From contig NW_024468515.1 in the NCBI RefSeq assembly GCF_001632365.1, positions 341,070-405,069 on the forward strand: a DNA stretch of 64,000 nucleotides, in the 5' to 3' direction. Origin of the DNA: Laetiporus sulphureus 93-53 (taxonomy: Eukaryota; Basidiomycota; Agaricomycetes; Polyporales; Laetiporaceae). The position numbers and the translations under genes are program-made. The stretch's first letter is position 1. Every line of letters starts with the position of its first letter. The notes under the pieces were generated by a model that saw only the letters and a list, made by a program, of their open reading frames with translations, did not search any database and was not told where the DNA came from. Below are positions 58,901 through 64,000 of the stretch, piece by piece.

Positions 58901-59889
58901 TCTCCCCTCTTTTGCACTCTTCCATCCCTCTCCCCGATGCCCTATGGGTCTTCACAGACGGCTCCCAAATCGCCCAGCCCGACCCCGCCCCGCGGAACTG
59001 ACGAGCAGGTGCAGGTGCGTGTATCATTCACCAGGGTGCGATAAAGTACGAGCGGGCTTGGGGCATGGGCCATCAGGCTGAGGTGTACGACGCAGAACTC
59101 TTCGCAATGGCAGCGGCCAGCCGCTTTGCCGGTTTTCTGGTGACCTACCCCATGATTACTCACATTTACCTCTGCACGGACAACCGCGCTGCCCTGTCCA
59201 ATGTCCTGTCGCTGCACCCACACAGTGGCCAGCCCTTTTCTCTTCGCTTTCGGGCACTTCTCGCTCCTCTCATGGAGCAATACCCACTTCTAAACATTTC
59301 TTTGCTATGGGTTCCCGGGCATATGGGTGTACTGGGTAATGAGGTGGCGGACCGGCTGGCCAAGGAAGGCACGTCCCTACCCGATAGTGTCCTACCCACC
59401 CTGACGTGGATCCGGCACTGGGCGCGCGAGCGAGCAATCACCTCCTGGCAAACCGAATTCCGTTACACCGATCGACCCACTGCAATATGGTCCTCGTGGC
59501 CGTCCCTGCCTTCCCAGATGCTACACCCTGTTTTCACTTCTAAATATTATGAACGCGACGTCGAAGCCAGGTTAACCCAAGCCTTGACGGGCTACGGCTA
59601 CCTGGCCCCTTACTTTTCTTCTCAATTTGGGATGGCGGGCCCCGCTCGTCACTTCCATGGTGCACCCTGTGTATGCGATCTAACCACCCCCAGCACCCGC
59701 ACCCACGTCATGCTGCGCTGCCCGAAACGTGCGCACGCGAGGCACCTGCTCTTTCGAAACCCCACGCCCACCCTCCTGGATTTACGTCGGCTTTGGCACC
59801 ACCCCACCGGCCATCATCGCCTCATCGCTTTCATTTCTACCACACCCGTTTTCTCCGCCGCGGCCCTCGCGCCCCCGGACCCTGGCTGA
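55957..59889 (+). pseudogene. LINE ORF2: endonuclease, reverse transcriptase, RNase H; five TGA stops and one frameshift
   Basis: In order: endonuclease (FLQELWWGQ, LLVTGDFNLHHPLW, FESDHALLT), reverse transcriptase (SHRPIALLETLSKVLEKVVA, LGIPQGSPLSPVL, catalytic YIDDFALL), linker, RNase H (WVFTDGSQ, YLCTDNRAALS, LWVPGHMGVLGNEVADRLAK) and a Cys/His tail (CVCDLTTPSTRTHVMLRC). Stops are at 56186, 56351, 57071, 58276 and 58999, all TGA. The frame shifts once at a C7 run, 58192-58198. All core catalytic residues appear to be present. The product cannot be made as read, so this copy is dead unless supplied in trans. Confidence 0.88.
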
Positions 59890-60040
59890 CACGCCTTATC
59901 CTCACGGCACTTATGTGACCAATCCCTTTATTTACTCATAGTCTACACGTCAACACTTCCTCGTGCGGTTTCACTCCTGTATTTACACCCTTCCAACCAC
60001 GCATAGCGCGGTATAGAAATAAATGTACAAAAAAAAAAAA

Positions 60041-60050
60041 TGTGAGCGGT
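60041..60050 (+). repeat. LINE target site duplication, right
   Basis: TGTGAGCGGT directly after the poly(A), matching 54217-54226. Confidence 0.9.
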
Positions 60051-63031
60051 GTTGCAATAATGTGGTGGGAGTTCTGTCTGAGATTTGTGCTGCTGCTGAT
60101 GCCACTGGTGCAGTCATGTGCAGTGGCTGATCAAGACATGACCTTGCAGTCTGCCTGAGCATAATGCTGTACCTTCAGCTATCTGTATGATGCCCATGTG
60201 CAAAAATATTAACAGTGCAATAACAAGGGCACAAGTGGCTGCGTACAGCTTATCGTGTCATTGTGAGCAACCAAACAGATGATAGTTCATTGATAAGCTC
60301 ATCAGCAGCATTCCCAGTCATCACAAGACAATATCACAACATCGAGATCCTTGCAGGTGGATCTCAAGGTAGTTGACAGAATGATGCCAGGCTAGCAGAG
60401 TTCTCATAATGCTTGTGCAAGTGTATGAGTATCTCATGACTCTGTCTGCATGCTTGCACAGAGTTACAAGTGCTGTTATTATTTCTCACATGTACAGAAA
60501 GTGTAAGCTCATAACAACTTTTGGCCTCTTTCTCGATGATGGTATAATTGATTGACAATGAAAACACACCTCCACACAATGTCCAGCCAGAGTTCTTGGA
60601 GACTAAGCAATGCCAAATCAGCAATGTTCACAAAGGCATAGTGCAGGAGCATTCATGCACCATGATTTAGTTTGCAACAAATGAATAATGCAAAGTTCCT
60701 TTATCCATGTCTAAGGCAGCAAGGCTGCACCAAGTTCTCCTTGAGATCTTCCTCCTCTTTCTCTGCATCTTCATCCTCTCCCTCTGCATCTTGATCACTC
60801 ACCTTCTCCATCACCTCAGGTCTGACCTGGTCTAAGATTCCATCAGCCATCTCCATGTAATCCTGGACTACATTTTCTGATACAGAACTGTCACTCAACT
60901 GCAGTGAAAGGGGCATCTGTGTGCATGCTTTTTAGGCAGTGCAGTGTTGTGTGAAAATGTTCATTGATGATGGTTCATCATCTTGTTCATACCTGCTGTC
61001 AACATGACATCTGTGAACACTACTTCTGAAGACTTCACTATAAGTATAAGATTAGTAGAATTAGCATGATATCTGGATACACATGAGGCTTGATGCTCAC
61101 CCATTGTACCAATCCAAAGTGGTCTCACACCACTCATTGTCATTCATTGAAAAGGGTGAGGACATAGTTGTAGTATTCTTCATTATTGAAATCCTCATCA
61201 GATTCAGCTCACTCACACTGAATGTTCAGTGCAAAACATGCCTGAACCAATGATAAGCAATTTAAACAAATGATTATAACTAACATACTAATGTGGCCAC
61301 ACATGCAACATGATATTTGTTGCACTCTTTCATGTGATTAGTGACCACAATTGAATTGTGACCGCTGCCCTTTTTCTTGTTGAAACCAGCTGCATTGCCA
61401 GGGTGTTTGCCCCTGCTTGAACCAGTAAACAGTGCTCAAAAACACTGGAACATCAGTGTTAATAGTTGCAATATAGACAGTAAACATGATACTTATGGAA
61501 GTGAGCAAATCACTCTTAAGGGTGTTCTTGTCGATGGCATCAGGATTGTATCCTTTTTCAGGATATATCATCAATGACAAGTTAGATGCTTTGATGCGGA
61601 TGTTGCCATGCAAAACATGTTCACAAAACCTGGAGTACATCGACACAAATCAATGCAAATGTGAAGGAAATGATAATCACATACTTTTCAGGGTCCTCAT
61701 TGAATTGATCTCCCATTTGACAAGGACAAAGAAGATGTGCAGTTGCAAAATGATAAAATCCTTTCAGCTCCTTGGGTCAATCAACGTTCATTGTTGGAAT
61801 GTCCTTTATTGGTGGCACAAACTTGAGTATATTGTGCTTGATATTGCTTAAGTCATCTGTGCGTGCTAAGCAAGCTTCACGAGAGAGCTTGCCAGACCAA
61901 AAATTGATAACCATCATAAATATGAGCAATTTGATGAAGGGGACATATGAAGTTCACAAGGCAGATGAGGCTGTCTTTATCATCACTGAGGCTGAGAAGT
62001 AGCTTTGACAGGCCTGGAAAAATCCTCAGAAGAGTGTAAAACTGTTTCATCAACTCGGAAGCCTTCTTCTAGTCACCATATATTCTAGTCACCATATAAC
62101 AGTAAATAGTGCATATATGCATATTAAACATCAGAAATAATGTTTTACTCACACATCTGACCAATCATCGAGATTCCACATCCCCTCTGCAATGCCATGG
62201 CATGCTATACCTACCAGCAAAACCATCAGAATGTCCATGAAGAATTCCATTACCTTCAGAATGAAGTGCACCACTGTGCATCAAGCATTCAAGTGACCCC
62301 TGGTATGCACATGCATCAGTAGTAAACTAAGACATGTTGTATCACTTACTTTTCAGCTTTGTGCAGGCACATTTGAGTGATGATTGACTTGCATGTCTTG
62401 TCATTATTGTTGTCACCATCATCAGTGTCCTCATTCTCTTCAACCTCTTCATCTTCGACTTTGATCTCTTGCTCGTCACTTGTATCATTTGAAGCCCTGT
62501 CCAGATCATCAACATATGAATGGCTCAATGATGAAGATGAAACTCACCATTGACATTGTGCTCTCTCACTGCCTGAGTCCTCATCTTCACTGAAGATGAC
62601 AGTTACCTTCTTCTTTTTAGGTCATGTGCTCATGATGCCATCACCTGCAGGCTGTTTTTTCCACTGATGATTTTGCTGGATAGGCTTTCTGTGGCTTGAA
62701 AGATGGCTTCACTCGTGCTGCTGATGACTTTGTGGATGGCTTTGCAATGGGGTAAGTTAATGACCTAGATGCCAAGATGATGTACCTTTGCCATGTGTGT
62801 TCTGAAATAGAGTTGCTCTGTTAGAGCTGCTCCAAGATGAGGTTTAAGATGAAGATATGAAATAGACCAAGATGAGGCCAGTTTCTGAGTAACTTTATGC
62901 AGTCACATGACTGATGTGCCTTTGCATGCAAGTTGCGCTCATGCAACACCATCTGTGCCTTCATCTCTCGACATGCAAATTTATCACTGCCATTCTATCT
63001 ATCTAACTTCTGGCCTTTATAATCCATTACT
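60051..63031. other. Decayed, CpG-poor element sequence, no intact gene
   Basis: It continues the sequence broken by the LINE. Minus-strand ORFs at 60701-60916 and 62346-62528 are strongly acidic (runs of Glu/Asp), and 61338-61646 has a cysteine/aromatic-rich text. None could be assigned. Plus-strand ORFs overlap them and look like shadows. Confidence 0.4.
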
Positions 63032-64000
63032 ATGCCCTCTTATACTTGTTTATCCTGCAAGAAATCCTGCAAAGATGCTCAAGGTCTCACCATACACTAT
63101 AAACTATGTTCATTTGTCAAGGCAACAATCATATCATCTGTCAAGAAGCATGCAGTGAATATGCAAAATGCTAGGGCTGCAAAGGTTGCAAGACTGAGAG
63201 GGCTAAAGATACTAGCAGAGATCTAGGGAATCAGGATGAGTTTCAGAATGATGAGGTATGTAAGTCATGATATATCTGAGAGCACGCATAGTAAATAACA
63301 TTGACATCAGTGGAATGATGATCCTGCACCTGAGTACATGCAGGGATCATCTACAGTGAGGATAGTGACTCCAGAACCTGCACTGTTTATCAGCTGCAGT
63401 GGTCATCAAAGATGTGCACCTTATGCACTCCAAGACTTTCTGCAAACATCTACTCATGGCCTTCCAGTGCACATACCTAGGCCTCTTGTAGATCATTCTA
63501 TCAGACCTCATGCTGTCTCATGTAAAGAGGTTTTTGATGAACTGCATTCAGCAGAAATAGCTCAGTCATCGGTGGAAGATGCACCAACATATGACACTGT
63601 ATCTAATGAGTTCAGTGTTTTCCACCATTATGCATCATCTCCCTCCAACTTTTCATGCACTGACTCAAATATGACCTTCTTTGATAACATTTGCAACTCT
63701 CCAGGCATTGAGAAGGTGAAGGGAAAAGAGAAGGTGAGGCCTTGATATTATTCTTTTTGACAATGCTACTACTACTTGCATTGCCATGTGGAGTGCTACA
63801 GGGTCAAATAGCAAGTCACTTGCTGAAATAGATCAGCTTGTGAATGAGGTTCTATATGCAAATGACTTTGATCCCTCTGTGTTGACATCGCACTGGCATA
63901 CTGCAACTGAGCTATCTCATCTAGATGATGAAAGCCTTTTCTCTCATCCTGAAAGCTGGCAAAAGCACTCGGTAAAAATCCCTGTGCCTAAAGAGAAGAC
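63032..64000 (+). pseudogene. Second Plavaka-like element, N-terminal part, runs off the right edge
   Basis: It starts MPSYTCLSCKKSCKDAQGLT followed by IHYKLC: a C-x2-C-x12-H-x4-C knuckle like the C2H2-type start of Agaricomycete Plavaka-like proteins. After an in-frame TAG at about 63224 (a frame change rescues the reading), later segments at 63338-63745 contain IPRPLVDHSIRP and NEFSVFHHYASSPS, and after a further frame change LVNEVLYANDFDPSVLTSHW and ESWQKHSVKIPVPKEK. The order and style fit the conserved N-terminal region of this group. It is in the opposite orientation to the copy at 44-53 kb. Confidence 0.55.

Larger units (their letters stand above)
54227..60040 (+). mobile_element. Near full-length LINE (Tad/L1-like non-LTR retrotransposon)
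   Basis: Target duplications of 10-11 bp bound a 5.8-kb unit with a short 5' leader, ORF1, ORF2 and a 3' poly(A) of about 12 (60029-60040). There are no LTRs. ORF1 is intact; ORF2 has five TGA codons and one frameshift. Endonuclease, RT and a C-terminal RNase H are all recognisable; RNase H is typical of Tad-type and some I-type LINEs. The body is GC-rich and CpG-rich, unlike the surrounding DNA, so it arrived later than the decay of its host sequence. Confidence 0.92.

Noticed and set aside
1..64000. CRISPR arrays, bacterial operons, riboswitches
   Set aside because: The spliced eukaryotic genes rule out a prokaryotic source, and no regularly spaced short repeats of that kind were seen.

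Overview
The window is nuclear DNA from a filamentous basidiomycete, most likely an Agaricomycete. Genes are dense, GC-rich and cut by many short GT-AG introns of about 45-80 nt. The encoded set is fungal (Pmt4-type mannosyltransferase, MBF-type factor, sugar transporter), and the mobile elements are types I know from Agaricomycotes (Plavaka-like transposases, Tad/L1-like LINE, DIRS-order tyrosine-recombinase retroelement). Identities rest on reading translations by eye against remembered families; no search was run.

Layout. 0-7.6 kb: C-terminal part of an ankyrin cell-cycle factor (+), a Pmt4-type O-mannosyltransferase (-) and a Prp4 spliceosomal WD40 protein (+). 7.6-13.2 kb: a DIRS-order retroelement (gag-like, RT-RNase H and tyrosine recombinase ORFs on the minus strand) bounded by identical 454-bp direct repeats and, outside them, identical 119-bp direct repeats that include the likely start codon of the next gene, a CoA-pyrophosphatase-type Nudix hydrolase. 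14.4-18 kb has no supported gene. 18-22.9 kb: a conserved-looking but unrecognised protein, a decayed duplicate of its 3' end, and a second unrecognised spliced gene. 23-41.2 kb is housekeeping: condensin kleisin Brn1 (-), divergent acidic protein (+), MFS sugar transporter (-), dihydroxyacetone kinase (-), DUSP-type ubiquitin protease (+), and the N-terminal part of a Ccz1-like vacuole-fusion factor (+).

From about 41.22 kb to the right edge the sequence changes abruptly into a nested transposon island that is AT-richer and very poor in CpG. It appears to sever the Ccz1-like gene. The island holds a decayed gene resembling the family I know as DUF6698 (-), a decayed Plavaka-like transposase (-) split by a 4.8-kb LTR retroelement with 755-bp LTRs and a 5-bp target duplication, a nearly full-length LINE (54.2-60.0 kb) with poly(A) and a 10-11-bp target duplication, and the start of a second Plavaka-like copy (+) at the right edge.

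The housekeeping genes do not form one pathway. The main biology here is genome dynamics: insertion order can be read from target duplications, and interrupted TE frames show stops of a type expected from cytosine deamination.
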